From assembly GCA_963640395.1 (NCBI GenBank), contig CAVHZH010000028.1, positions 1 to 21,507 on the forward strand: a stretch of 21,507 nt of DNA, written 5' to 3'. Positions 10,343 through 18,053 of this stretch are shown piece after piece. The notes under the pieces were generated by a model. It was given only the letters and a program-made list of their open reading frames with translations. It made no database searches and was not told where the DNA came from. The translations under genes and the position numbers were made by a program. The DNA comes from W0P33-017 sp963640395 (GTDB lineage Bacteria; Bacillota; Clostridia; Lachnospirales; Lachnospiraceae). The number at the start of each line of letters is the position of its first letter. Within the stretch, counting starts at the first letter, position 1.

Positions 10343-11461
10343 CTAAATTCCGTAACGGTTGCTGTCACCGACAACGACCTGAATCTCTCCGTCTCCGAAG
10401 TAATACATATTCGGCTTCAAGGTACCGCGGCTCTCCACGATACAGTTTTCGATATGCGTATTATCGCCGATATATACCTCGTTGAGAATAATCGAATTCT
10501 TAACGATACAGTTCTTTCCGATGAAGGCTTCCTTGAACAGTATCGAATTCTCCACCTTGCCGTTGACGATAGATCCGCTCGCCACGAGGGAATTTCTCAC
10601 ATCAGAGCCATCATTATACTTGGCCGGGGGCAGATCATCCACCTTTGAGTAGATCCTCGGTGCCTCCTTAAAGAAGTAGTGGCGTACCTCCGGCTTCAGG
10701 AAGTCCATATTGGTCTGGTAATAAGACTCCACAGTAGAAATATTGTTCCAATAGCCCTGCAGCTTGTAGCCATAGATGCGCTTTAAATCCTTATAACGGA
10801 TAAGCACATCTGTTACAAAATTCCAGCGGTTCTCTGCCGCACACTGCTCCAACAGCTCGATCAACTGTCTGCGCCGGATGACATAGACACCGGCTGAAAC
10901 CGTGCTGGTCTGTGCAACCATCGGTTTTTCTTCAAAATATGTAATACGCGACTCCTCGTTCATGCGGACAACACCGAAACGGCTGATGTCTGCATCTGCA
11001 GGCATGTCCTTGACCACAATGGTAATATCCGCCTTTTTCTCAATATGATAATCCAGCAGCTCATTGTAATCGATCTTGTAAACACAATCGCCACTCGTAA
11101 TGATCACATACGGCTCATGGCAGCGCTTGAGCCATTCGATATTCTGATACATAGCGTCTGCCGTGCCACGATACCACCAACTGTTATCCGCTGTGATCGT
11201 CGGGGTGAACACAAACAGCCCGCCCTGTTTTCTACCAAAGTCCCACCATTTTGAGGAACTCAGATGCTCATTCAAGGAACGCGCATTGTACTGTGACAGC
11301 ACTGCAACCTTCTGTACATGGGAGTTACTCATGTTACTCAACGCAAAATCGATGCAACGGAAGCTTCCGGCTACAGGCATTGCCGCGATCGCTCTCTTGC
11401 GGGACAATGCTTCCATTTTTGAATTGTTGCCACCCGCCAAAATAATACCTAATGCTTTCAT
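10343..11461 (-). CDS. glgD: GlgD, ADP-glucose pyrophosphorylase regulatory subunit
   Basis: A 372-residue GlgC paralogue: nucleotidyltransferase domain (about 1-245) plus a left-handed beta-helix C-terminus (repeats such as GSIVNGKVENSILFKEAFIG). The N-terminal signature is degraded compared with GlgC: GGNNSKMEAL replaces GGQGSRLGVL, and the Lys of the AKPAV motif is missing (RAIAAMP). It is therefore very likely non-catalytic, as known for GlgD in other Firmicutes, where it forms a heterotetramer with GlgC and raises activity. The SGDCVYKIDY segment retains the Asp. Its ATG overlaps the glgC stop in ATGA, a sign of translational coupling and a matched subunit ratio. Confidence 0.96.
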   Translation of the reverse strand: MKALGIILAGGNNSKMEALSRKRAIAAMPVAGSFRCIDFALSNMSNSHVQKVAVLSQYNARSLNEHLSSSKWWDFGRKQGGLFVFTPTITADNSWWYRGTADAMYQNIEWLKRCHEPYVIITSGDCVYKIDYNELLDYHIEKKADITIVVKDMPADADISRFGVVRMNEESRITYFEEKPMVAQTSTVSAGVYVIRRRQLIELLEQCAAENRWNFVTDVLIRYKDLKRIYGYKLQGYWNNISTVESYYQTNMDFLKPEVRHYFFKEAPRIYSKVDDLPPAKYNDGSDVRNSLVASGSIVNGKVENSILFKEAFIGKNCIVKNSIILNEVYIGDNTHIENCIVESRGTLKPNMYYFGDGEIQVVVGDSNRYGI

Positions 11462-12732
11462 GCCTTCACACCTGCCTTTATAATAGAATCTCCGCTTTCA
11501 AGTAATCCATCCGTATAATCGGCTGCCACTGTCTCACCGGACACGGCTGTATTTCTTCCTATTGATACATGTGCCGGGATCACGGAACGCTCTCCGACAA
11601 CAGCCAGATCACTGCTGTATACCTTCGGGTTAAACTTGCTCGGTGCAAATTCACCGACACCGATCCTGACATCGTCGCCGACCGTACAGTCCTCCGCAAC
11701 GATCGCCTTGTCCAATACGCAGTTCGCACCGATATGCGTGCCCTGCATAATAATGGAATCACGGACAACCGTACCCTTTTCGATCACGACATTCGCACCG
11801 ATGACTGAGCTGTATACCTCGCCGTAAATCTCGCTGCCCTCTCCGATAATGCTCTTTAAGACAACCGAATCTGCTGAAATATACTGCGGCTGGATCGCTC
11901 CGGTATTTGTATATACCTTCCAGTATTTTTCATACAGGTTAAACTCCGGAATCAGGTCGATCAGCTCCATATTTGCCTCCCAATAAGAGCTGAGCGTTCC
12001 GACATCCTTCCAGTAGCCGTTGAACTCATAGGCAAACATACGGCTGTCGCGCTCATGCAGATACGGAATGACATGCTTTCCGAAATCGCAGCTGCTCTGA
12101 TCCTTTAACGCTACCAATGCATCGCGAAGTACCTTCCAGCTAAAGATATAGATACCCATAGAAGCCAGATTGCTGCGCGGATGCTCCGGTTTTTCCTCAA
12201 ATTCACTGATCCGGCGCTCATCATCCGCGATCACGACTCCGAAACGGCTTGCCTCCTCGATCGGGACAGGCATAACGGCGATCGTCACATCTGCGTTATT
12301 TGCCTTATGGAAGTCTAACATTACCTCGTAATCCATCTTGTAGATATGGTCTCCGGAAAGGATCAATACATATTCCGGATCGTAGTTTTCCATGTATTTC
12401 AGGTTCTGGTAGATCGCGTTTGCCGTACCGGTATACCACTCGCTGTTGGCACTCTTTTCGTAAGGCGGAAGCACTGTCACACCTCCGTTATTTCGATCCA
12501 GATCCCACGGGATACCGATTCCGATATGGGTATTCAACCGTAACGGCTGATACTGCGTCAATACGCCGACGGTATCAATTCCTGAATTAATGCAGTTGCT
12601 GAGCGGGAAATCGATGATACGATACTTTCCGCCAAAGGCTACCGCAGGTTTTGCCACATCTGCGGTGAGAACACCCAGACGGCTGCCCTGTCCACCCGCA
12701 AGCAACATGGCAATCATTTCCTTTTGAATCAT
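11458..12732 (-). CDS. glgC: Glucose-1-phosphate adenylyltransferase GlgC
   Basis: A 424-residue catalytic subunit that makes ADP-glucose from glucose-1-phosphate and ATP, the committed step of glycogen synthesis. I chose the ATG at 12730-12732 (MIQKEMIAMLLAGGQGSRLG), with SD AGAGGTGA 6 nt upstream. A longer in-frame reading from 12801 would pass through the promoter. Motifs: LLAGGQGSRLG (residues 10-20), VAKPAVAFGGKYRIIDFPLS with Lys28, GTANAIYQN, SGDHIYKMDY (catalytic Asp) and FEEKP. The C-terminal beta-helix starts at about residue 300. It is the first gene of the glgC-glgD pair, divergent from murC. Confidence 0.97.
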   Translation of the reverse strand: MIQKEMIAMLLAGGQGSRLGVLTADVAKPAVAFGGKYRIIDFPLSNCINSGIDTVGVLTQYQPLRLNTHIGIGIPWDLDRNNGGVTVLPPYEKSANSEWYTGTANAIYQNLKYMENYDPEYVLILSGDHIYKMDYEVMLDFHKANNADVTIAVMPVPIEEASRFGVVIADDERRISEFEEKPEHPRSNLASMGIYIFSWKVLRDALVALKDQSSCDFGKHVIPYLHERDSRMFAYEFNGYWKDVGTLSSYWEANMELIDLIPEFNLYEKYWKVYTNTGAIQPQYISADSVVLKSIIGEGSEIYGEVYSSVIGANVVIEKGTVVRDSIIMQGTHIGANCVLDKAIVAEDCTVGDDVRIGVGEFAPSKFNPKVYSSDLAVVGERSVIPAHVSIGRNTAVSGETVAADYTDGLLESGDSIIKAGVKA

Positions 12733-12779
12733 ATTACTCACCTCTTGCTTATAAATTTTTATTGTATAAGTATACGTAC

Positions 12780-12808
12780 AGTATAACACCTTCCATCTCA
12801 TTTGTACA
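12780..12808 (-). promoter_or_regulatory. Putative promoter of glgC-glgD
   Basis: Minus strand: -35 TGTACA (12803-12808), 17-nt spacer, -10 TATACT (12780-12785). The -35 matches the consensus at 4 of 6 positions. The leader would be about 40 nt. Other A/T-rich hexamers nearby could also serve as a -10. Confidence 0.5.
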
Positions 12809-12958
12809 TCATAATATACAAAAATTTCATAAAAAAAATAGCATTTTTGTCACATTTTACAAGATTCGACAGCATGTCCGTGATTGTGCGCATTTAAATA
12901 GCCGAATGCCTGTATACAGCCCGGTTCATCGCACTGCCGCCGTCCAAAGATTCGGGGA

Positions 12959-12986
12959 TTGTACGCGCACAAAAAAGTGGTATACT
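12959..12986 (+). promoter_or_regulatory. Putative promoter of murC
   Basis: -35 TTGTAC (12959-12964), 16-nt spacer, -10 TATACT (12981-12986). The start would be at about 12993, giving a leader of some 47 nt with GAAGG before the ATG. Confidence 0.6.
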
Positions 12987-13039
12987 AGATAATAAATTCA
13001 ATTTCTATCACACAAAAATAAAAAGCGAAGGTAATCACG

Positions 13040-14434
13040 ATGAATGCATATGTAGTCAATTTTTCAAGCCCCTGCCACATCCATTTTATCGGCATCGGCG
13101 GCATCAGTATGAGCGGTCTGGCACAGATCGTATTAAAGGAAGGCTTTGACGTATCCGGCTCGGATATGAAACGGTCCGCACTGACCACCCGGCTAGAAGC
13201 GCTGGGCGCTAAGGTGCATTACCCGCAGCAGGCGGCAAATATCACACAAGGCATCGATGTGGTCGTCTATACGGCAGCCATACACGAGGACAATCCGGAA
13301 TATGCAGCGGCTCAGGCGGCCGGTATTCCCATGCTCTCACGCGCGGAATTTTTAGGTCAGTTGATGAAAAACTACGCCCGTTCCGTCGCAGTTGCCGGTA
13401 CACATGGCAAGACAACGACTACTTCCATGATCACACATATACTGCTGGCGGCAAATGCCGACCCTACCATCTCTGTCGGCGGTATCCTAAAGGCGATCGG
13501 TGGCAATATCCGCGTCGGTTCTTCGGACTGTTTTGTGACAGAGGCGTGTGAGTACACCAACAGCTTTTTAAACTTTTTCCCGAAATACAGCGTCGTATTG
13601 AACGTAGAGGCAGAGCATCTGGACTTTTTCAAGGATTATGACGACATCCGCCATTCCTTCCATCAGTTTTTATCCGGTACTGCCGCAGACGGCTCTGTGA
13701 TCGTAAACGGTGAGATCCCGGATGTTGCCGGGCTTACAGATGGCATCAAGGCATCCGTGATCACCTACGGCTTCGACCCGTCCTTTGACGTATCTGCCAG
13801 TGATCTGACCTATGATGCGCTCGGCTGTGCATCCTTTACCATTCATCATGGGGACGCCGCACCGGTCGCCGTGACATTGCATGTCCCCGGAAAGCACAAC
13901 GTATCCAACGCGCTCGCTGCCTACGCGGTCACTGACGCTATGGGTATTGCTCCGGAGGCGATCGCAGCCGGATTGTCAGCATTTGCAGGCACCGACCGCC
14001 GTTTCCAGTACAAGGGTACGGTTGACGGCATCACGGTGATCGACGACTACGCACACCATCCGACCGAGATCCGTGCGACACTGGCAGCAGCCAAAAACTA
14101 TCCGCACAAGCGCCTTGTCTGCGTGTTCCAGCCGCACACCTACTCCCGTACAAAGGCATTTCTGGACGATTTTGCAGATGCATTATCCACTGCTGATGTC
14201 GTCGTACTGGCAGATATCTATGCAGCAAGGGAAACGGACAATCTCGGCGTGAGCTCCAAGGATATCTGCGACCGCCTGATCGCCAGAGGTTGTGAGGCAT
14301 ATTACTTCCCTACGGAAGAAACATTTGACGGTCTTGAAAAATTTTTATTAAAAAAATGTATCGACGGTGACATGTTAATAACTATGGGTGCGGGAAACAT
14401 ACTGGAAGTGGGAGAACATCTTCTGGGACAATAA
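13040..14434 (+). CDS. murC: UDP-N-acetylmuramate--L-alanine ligase MurC
   Basis: A 464-residue Mur ligase of normal length. It adds L-Ala to UDP-MurNAc in the cytoplasm, the first peptide-stem step of peptidoglycan synthesis. The N-terminal UDP-binding Rossmann motif is HFIGIGGISMSGLA (residues 15-28), the ATP P-loop is GTHGKTTTT (120-128), the central domain has TEACEYTNSFLNFFP and NVEAEHLDFF, and the C-terminal domain has DDYAHHPTEI and FQPHTYSRT. The start ATG has GAAGG 8 nt upstream. The gene is followed by the DnaA-box region rather than another wall gene. Confidence 0.98.
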   Translation: MNAYVVNFSSPCHIHFIGIGGISMSGLAQIVLKEGFDVSGSDMKRSALTTRLEALGAKVHYPQQAANITQGIDVVVYTAAIHEDNPEYAAAQAAGIPMLSRAEFLGQLMKNYARSVAVAGTHGKTTTTSMITHILLAANADPTISVGGILKAIGGNIRVGSSDCFVTEACEYTNSFLNFFPKYSVVLNVEAEHLDFFKDYDDIRHSFHQFLSGTAADGSVIVNGEIPDVAGLTDGIKASVITYGFDPSFDVSASDLTYDALGCASFTIHHGDAAPVAVTLHVPGKHNVSNALAAYAVTDAMGIAPEAIAAGLSAFAGTDRRFQYKGTVDGITVIDDYAHHPTEIRATLAAAKNYPHKRLVCVFQPHTYSRTKAFLDDFADALSTADVVVLADIYAARETDNLGVSSKDICDRLIARGCEAYYFPTEETFDGLEKFLLKKCIDGDMLITMGAGNILEVGEHLLGQ

Positions 14435-14445
14435 GTTATCCACAT

Positions 14446-14500
14446 TATCCACAATCAATTGGGGACAACTTATCCCAAATCGATTGTGGATATTTTATTT
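14446..14500 (+). terminator. Terminator-like hairpin of murC built from DnaA boxes
   Basis: Arms 14446-14464 and 14474-14492 pair at 17 of 19 positions (TATCCACAATC pairs with GATTGTGGATA, then ATT/AAT and GGG/CCC) around a 9-nt loop. TTTTATTT follows at 14493-14500. The outer arms are the second and the inverted DnaA boxes, so one sequence could serve both as the murC terminator and as a DnaA site. Confidence 0.6.
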
Positions 14501-14614
14501 ACATAACATGTCCTGCGTCAATTTAAAAATATGCTTAATATATGCGACTTATGACTGTTTTTTTATTGATTTACATAAAACCTTATCCACTTATCCACAT
14601 TTTTGCTTATCCCC

Positions 14615-14643
14615 CGCGAAGCCTTATAAATCAAGGCTTTGCG
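14615..14643. other. Perfect hairpin upstream of the dnaD-like promoter
   Basis: CGCGAAGCCTT and AAGGCTTTGCG form an 11-bp stem (one G-U pair) with a 7-nt loop, ATAAATC. No T-tract follows on either strand. It lies between the second DnaA-box group and the -35 element; its function is unknown. Confidence 0.5.
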
Positions 14644-14656
14644 CGAAAATCAAGAC

Positions 14657-14685
14657 TTCTCAAGTCAGATTTTATGTGCTATAAT
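14657..14685 (+). promoter_or_regulatory. Promoter of the DnaD-like/DnaI-like/prs operon
   Basis: -10 TATAAT (14680-14685) with an upstream TG (extended -10, TGCTATAAT), a 17-nt spacer and a weak -35 TTCTCA (14657-14662). The leader is about 43 nt. The nearest DnaA-type boxes lie 40-75 nt upstream of the -35. Confidence 0.65.
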
Positions 14686-14734
14686 ACACGGGCAGTAAAG
14701 GAAGACAACCACTGCTGGAGGAGAGGATTGATTT

Positions 14735-15778
14735 ATGGCAGATATTATGTTGCACAGGGACAACGAGGCTCAGCGAACCGTTGTACCTAATTATTTTATT
14801 GATGCATATATGGTTCACGCAAGCGGAGAATATGTAAAAGTCTATCTGTACCTGCTTCGGTGCATGAATGACCCTGGCATGTCATTTTCTGTATCCGATG
14901 CAGCGGATAAGTTTGACCACACGGAAAAGGATATTCTGCGTGCGTTAAAATACTGGGAAAAAATGCACCTGCTTCGTCTGGAGTTTGACGAGAGTGGGGA
15001 ACTGACCGGCATCTGCTTTCTCGATGTCGCGAGCGCACCTGCTGTCACGGCGATTACCACCCCGAACAAGCCTGTTCCAGATCTGCCGCTCCACGAGAAT
15101 TACTCAGCCGCAGATCTGCACCGCTTGAAGGACGAATCCGATGTGCGCGAGCTGCTGTTTGTCGCCGAGCACTATCTGGGACATACATTAAATACCACAG
15201 AGATGAACGCGATCCTCTACTGGAAGGATTCGTTACATTTTTCGACCGACCTGATCGATTATCTGATCGAGTCCTGCGTGGCGAAAAACCATAAGAGCAT
15301 CCGTTATATGGAAAAGGTAGCGCTTTCATGGGCGAAGGCAGAGATTTCCACTGTGACAGCCGCCAAAGAGGAGGCGAGCCGCCACAACGAGTTACATACC
15401 GCGATCCGCAAGGCATTCGGCATTCAGGGACGCGACTTTGTTCCTTATGAAAAGGAATACATCTCCACATGGCAGAACTACGGCTTTGAGCTTTCGATCA
15501 TTTCTGCTGCCTGCGACCGCACGATGCGCACCATCCATCAGGCAAGCTTTGAATATGCGGATAAGATTTTAAAAAACTGGAAAAAGAACCGCGTGCAGTC
15601 CTTAAAGGACATCGAGGCGCTCGATGCACTCCATCAGGAGAAGGCAGCCTCAGCCCCCAAGCGCACAGAGACTACAGCAAACACCGCAAAAAAGAACCGG
15701 TTCAACGATTTTCCGCAGCGTTCTTATAACACGAGCGAATTAGAAAAGGAATTACTAGGTTATGGCTCTCACAAATAG
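14735..15778 (+). CDS. DnaD-like replication initiation/primosome protein
   Basis: A 347-residue protein. Residues about 15-85 look like a winged-helix DnaD N-terminal domain (VPNYFIDAYMVHASGEYVKVYLYLL and EKDILRALKYWEKMHLLRL). Two DnaD/DnaB_2-type helical domains follow (about 125-210 with NTTEMNAILYWKDSLHFSTDLI, and about 225-290 with YISTWQNYGFELSIISAACDRT). The C-terminal tail RFNDFPQRSYNTSELEKELL matches the closing motif common in this family. DnaD/DnaB proteins remodel DNA and help load the replicative helicase at origins and restart sites. The next gene, a helicase loader, overlaps its 3' end by 17 nt. SD: GGAGGAGAGG. Upstream lies the DnaA-box cluster. Confidence 0.88.
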   Translation: MADIMLHRDNEAQRTVVPNYFIDAYMVHASGEYVKVYLYLLRCMNDPGMSFSVSDAADKFDHTEKDILRALKYWEKMHLLRLEFDESGELTGICFLDVASAPAVTAITTPNKPVPDLPLHENYSAADLHRLKDESDVRELLFVAEHYLGHTLNTTEMNAILYWKDSLHFSTDLIDYLIESCVAKNHKSIRYMEKVALSWAKAEISTVTAAKEEASRHNELHTAIRKAFGIQGRDFVPYEKEYISTWQNYGFELSIISAACDRTMRTIHQASFEYADKILKNWKKNRVQSLKDIEALDALHQEKAASAPKRTETTANTAKKNRFNDFPQRSYNTSELEKELLGYGSHK

Positions 15779-16742
15779 TCAATATGACCAGATCATGCGC
15801 GGCTATGAGGAAAAGCAGCGCAGCTCCAGACTCCGTCTGGACAAGAAAAAAAGTGAAATCTATGCGAAGGTACCAGCGATCCGTGCACTGGATGGCGAGA
15901 TCGCCACTTTCAGCATCCGTCAGGCGAGACTTCTGCTCGACGGAGATACCCATGCGCTCAGCGACCTCAAGACAGAGCTGGCGCAGGCACGCGAGCGTCG
16001 GACACAGCTTTTGGCAGGGGCAGGCTTCTCCCCGGAGGATCTGCAGCCCACCTATGTATGCCCGGACTGCCGCGATACCGGTTATATCGGTCACAGCCGC
16101 TGTCACTGCTTCCGGCAGGCAGCGATCGACCTGATCTATACGCAATCCAATATCAAAAATATTCTGGCAGCAGAGAATTTCGATACGCTGACCTTCGACT
16201 ACTACGATGATTCCCAGACAGACCCTTCGACCGGCCGCACCGCGCTCGGCAATGCAAGGCTGGCAGTTGATACCTGCCGCTCATTTGTCGGTCAGTTTGA
16301 CCGGGCTTTCGACAATTTATACTTTTACGGGTCAACCGGTGTCGGAAAAACATTTTTATCAAACTGCATCGCAAAGGCGCTGATCGACACCGGACATTCT
16401 GTTTTATACTTTACATCTTTCCAATTATTTACTATATTAGAGGAGAGCAAATTTCACGGAGATGCACTTGCACGGGAACGGCAGGAGGATCTGTTCTCCT
16501 GTGACCTGCTGATCATCGATGATCTTGGCACGGAACTGACGAACCGGTTTTCTGTTTCGCAGTTGTTTTTATGCTTAAACGAGCGACTGCTGCGCAGAAA
16601 ATCTACGCTGATCTCCAGCAATCTCGATTTAGAGCACCTGTTTGAGACATACTCCGAACGCAATTTTTCACGCATTATCAGCAATTATACGCTGTTAAAG
16701 CTCACAGGCGCGGATATCCGCCTGAAAAAGAGGACACAATAA
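15762..16742 (+). CDS. DnaI/DnaC-like helicase loader ATPase
   Basis: A 326-residue AAA+ protein of the DnaC/DnaI/IstB group. It has a helical N-terminal region (1-95), a Cys cluster likely to bind zinc (CPDC at 100-103, CHC at 114-116), Walker A YGSTGVGKT (189-197), Walker B LLIIDDLGTE (249-258) and an arginine-finger-type stretch SERNFSRIISNY near the C-terminus. The zinc-binding N-terminus argues for the DnaI type of helicase loader rather than an IS21 IstB; no transposase is nearby. It should load the replicative DnaB-family helicase together with the DnaD-like protein, whose gene it overlaps by 17 nt. The SD (AAGGA) lies inside the upstream gene. Confidence 0.92.
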   Translation: MALTNSQYDQIMRGYEEKQRSSRLRLDKKKSEIYAKVPAIRALDGEIATFSIRQARLLLDGDTHALSDLKTELAQARERRTQLLAGAGFSPEDLQPTYVCPDCRDTGYIGHSRCHCFRQAAIDLIYTQSNIKNILAAENFDTLTFDYYDDSQTDPSTGRTALGNARLAVDTCRSFVGQFDRAFDNLYFYGSTGVGKTFLSNCIAKALIDTGHSVLYFTSFQLFTILEESKFHGDALARERQEDLFSCDLLIIDDLGTELTNRFSVSQLFLCLNERLLRRKSTLISSNLDLEHLFETYSERNFSRIISNYTLLKLTGADIRLKKRTQ

Positions 16743-16768
16743 TACACAACATATGGAGGAAACTATTC

Positions 16769-17956
16769 ATGCCGAATGAAGAAATTCAATTAGAGTCTAT
16801 CCCTCACGGTAAACTCGGACTTATCACCTTAGCGAGCAGCGCTCCGCTTGGTCACAAAGTAGACCAGTATCTCGTGAAGTGGCGTTCTACCAGACAGCAG
16901 CTTCATCCGAACGACACTGCCTTCAAGGGATACCAGCGCGATTCCTATCTGATCGAGCACACACTGCCCCGTTTCGGAAACGGTGAAGCCAAAGGTACGA
17001 TCAAGGAATCTGTCCGTGGTGACGACCTGTATCTTATGCTGGATGTGACCAATCACAGCCTGACCTACAAAATGTGCGGGGAGATCAACCATATGTCTCC
17101 AGATGACCATTATCAGGATCTCAAGCGTATCATCGCTGCGGTCAGCGGCAAGGCAAAGCGTATCAACGTGATCATGCCGTTCCTGTACGAAAGCCGCCAG
17201 CACAGACGTTCTTCCAGAGAATCGTTAGACTGTGCACTGGCTTTGCAGGAGCTTGTCGATATGGGTGTAGAAAATATCATCACCTTTGACGCACACGATC
17301 CCCGTGTCCAGAATGCAATCCCGCTGCACGGCTTTGAGTCCGTAACCTGCGCTTATCAGTTTGTAAAGGCGCTGTGCCGCCATGTAGACGATCTCGTGTT
17401 TGACAATGACCACATGATGATCATCAGCCCGGATGAGGGTGGTACGGACCGTGCCGTTTATCTGGCAAACGTCCTCGGCATCAATGTAGGTATGTTCTAC
17501 AAGCGCCGCGACTACAGCCGTATCGTAGACGGACGCAACCCGATCATCGCGCACGAATTCCTCGGCTCCTCTGTAGAGGGCAAGGATGTATTTATCGTAG
17601 ACGACATGATCTCCTCCGGTGAGAGCATGATCGATGTGGCAACCGAGCTGAAAAAGCGCAAGGCAAAGAGAATCTTTGTCATTGCAACGTTCGGTCTGTT
17701 CACAAACGGCTTGGAGAAGTTCGATGAGGCAGTTGAGCAGGGTATCATTTACCGCGTCCTGACAACGGATCTGATCTACCAGCCCGAGGAGCTTTTGAGC
17801 CGTGATTACTATATCAGCTGCGGCATGAGCAAATATATCGCTTATATCATCGATACACTCAATCACGACACCTCGCTCAGCGAGCTTTTGAATCCTTACG
17901 ATAAGATCAAGACCATCGTTTCCGCTTACACAAACGGTGAGCTGGAGCATCACTGA
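16769..17956 (+). CDS. prs: Ribose-phosphate pyrophosphokinase, long divergent form
   Basis: A 395-residue PRPP synthetase (ribose-5-phosphate + ATP to PRPP), longer than the usual 310-320 residues. Landmarks are present but altered: YESRQHRRSSRESL (140-153) in place of the usual ARQDRK region, FDAHDP (173-178) where most have DLHAxQ, PDEGGTDRA (221-229), and the PRPP-binding loop VFIVDDMISSGESM (274-287; usual form VDDxIDTAGT). ATFGLFTNGLEKFDEA matches the conserved late helix region. Extra length lies mainly at the N-terminus (about residues 1-80) and in the middle. It begins 26 nt after the helicase loader with SD TGGAGG, so it is probably in the same operon, and ends at a strong terminator. 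Confidence 0.92.
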   Translation: MPNEEIQLESIPHGKLGLITLASSAPLGHKVDQYLVKWRSTRQQLHPNDTAFKGYQRDSYLIEHTLPRFGNGEAKGTIKESVRGDDLYLMLDVTNHSLTYKMCGEINHMSPDDHYQDLKRIIAAVSGKAKRINVIMPFLYESRQHRRSSRESLDCALALQELVDMGVENIITFDAHDPRVQNAIPLHGFESVTCAYQFVKALCRHVDDLVFDNDHMMIISPDEGGTDRAVYLANVLGINVGMFYKRRDYSRIVDGRNPIIAHEFLGSSVEGKDVFIVDDMISSGESMIDVATELKKRKAKRIFVIATFGLFTNGLEKFDEAVEQGIIYRVLTTDLIYQPEELLSRDYYISCGMSKYIAYIIDTLNHDTSLSELLNPYDKIKTIVSAYTNGELEHH

Positions 17957-17979
17957 TCCGGTATCTATCACACCAATGA

Positions 17980-18013
17980 AAAACCCGACCCCGCAAACGC
18001 GGGATCGGGTTTT
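17980..18013. terminator. Bidirectional terminator between prs and the Lys/Ala-rich gene
   Basis: Stem AAAACCCGA-C-CCCGC / GCGGG-A-TCGGGTTTT with one mismatch and an AAAC loop. The A/T ends give a U-run on either strand (TTTTCATTTTT on plus, TTTTTCATT on minus). It serves the convergent prs and Lys/Ala-rich transcripts. Confidence 0.92.
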
Positions 18014-18053
18014 CATTTTTGCTTTGTATGAATTTATTGATCTGATGGAGAAA

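Larger units (their letters stand above)
12733..13039. other. Divergent intergenic region between glgC and murC
   Basis: A 307-nt stretch without a credible gene. It holds the glgC promoter and leader on the left, an A/T-rich middle (about 12811-12865), a perfect 10-bp palindrome CTGTATACAG at 12910-12919, and the murC promoter and leader on the right. I see no hairpin-plus-T-tract and no riboswitch-like fold. Confidence 0.7.
14435..14734 (+). other. Intergenic DnaA-box cluster upstream of the DnaD/DnaI operon
   Basis: A 300-nt stretch with two groups of DnaA-box-like 9-mers (consensus TTATCCACA). Group 1 begins one base after the murC stop: perfect boxes at 14436-14444 and 14445-14453 (abutting), a 7/9 site TTATCCCAA at 14470-14478, and an inverted 8/9 site at 14485-14493. 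Group 2: TTATCCACT (14583-14591, 8/9) overlapping a perfect box at 14591-14599, then TTATCCCCC (14607-14615, 7/9). The roughly 90 nt between the groups is strongly A/T-rich. A hairpin and the operon promoter follow. This density is far above chance and points to DnaA binding. Confidence 0.75.

Noticed and set aside
12733..12801. Extended N-terminus of GlgC
   Set aside because: The 23 extra codons run through the predicted -10 and leader. The ATG at 12732 has a good SD and the family N-terminus.
14435..14734. Firm call as chromosomal origin oriC
   Set aside because: dnaA, dnaN and the other usual origin neighbours are absent and no skew can be measured here, so it is kept as a DnaA-box cluster only.
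15762..16742. IstB transposition helper of an IS21-type element
   Set aside because: It has a zinc-type Cys cluster and overlaps a DnaD-like gene. No transposase or terminal repeats are nearby.
17225..18016. A 263-codon minus-strand open frame over prs
   Set aside because: Antisense to prs and runs through the bidirectional terminator; no family resemblance.
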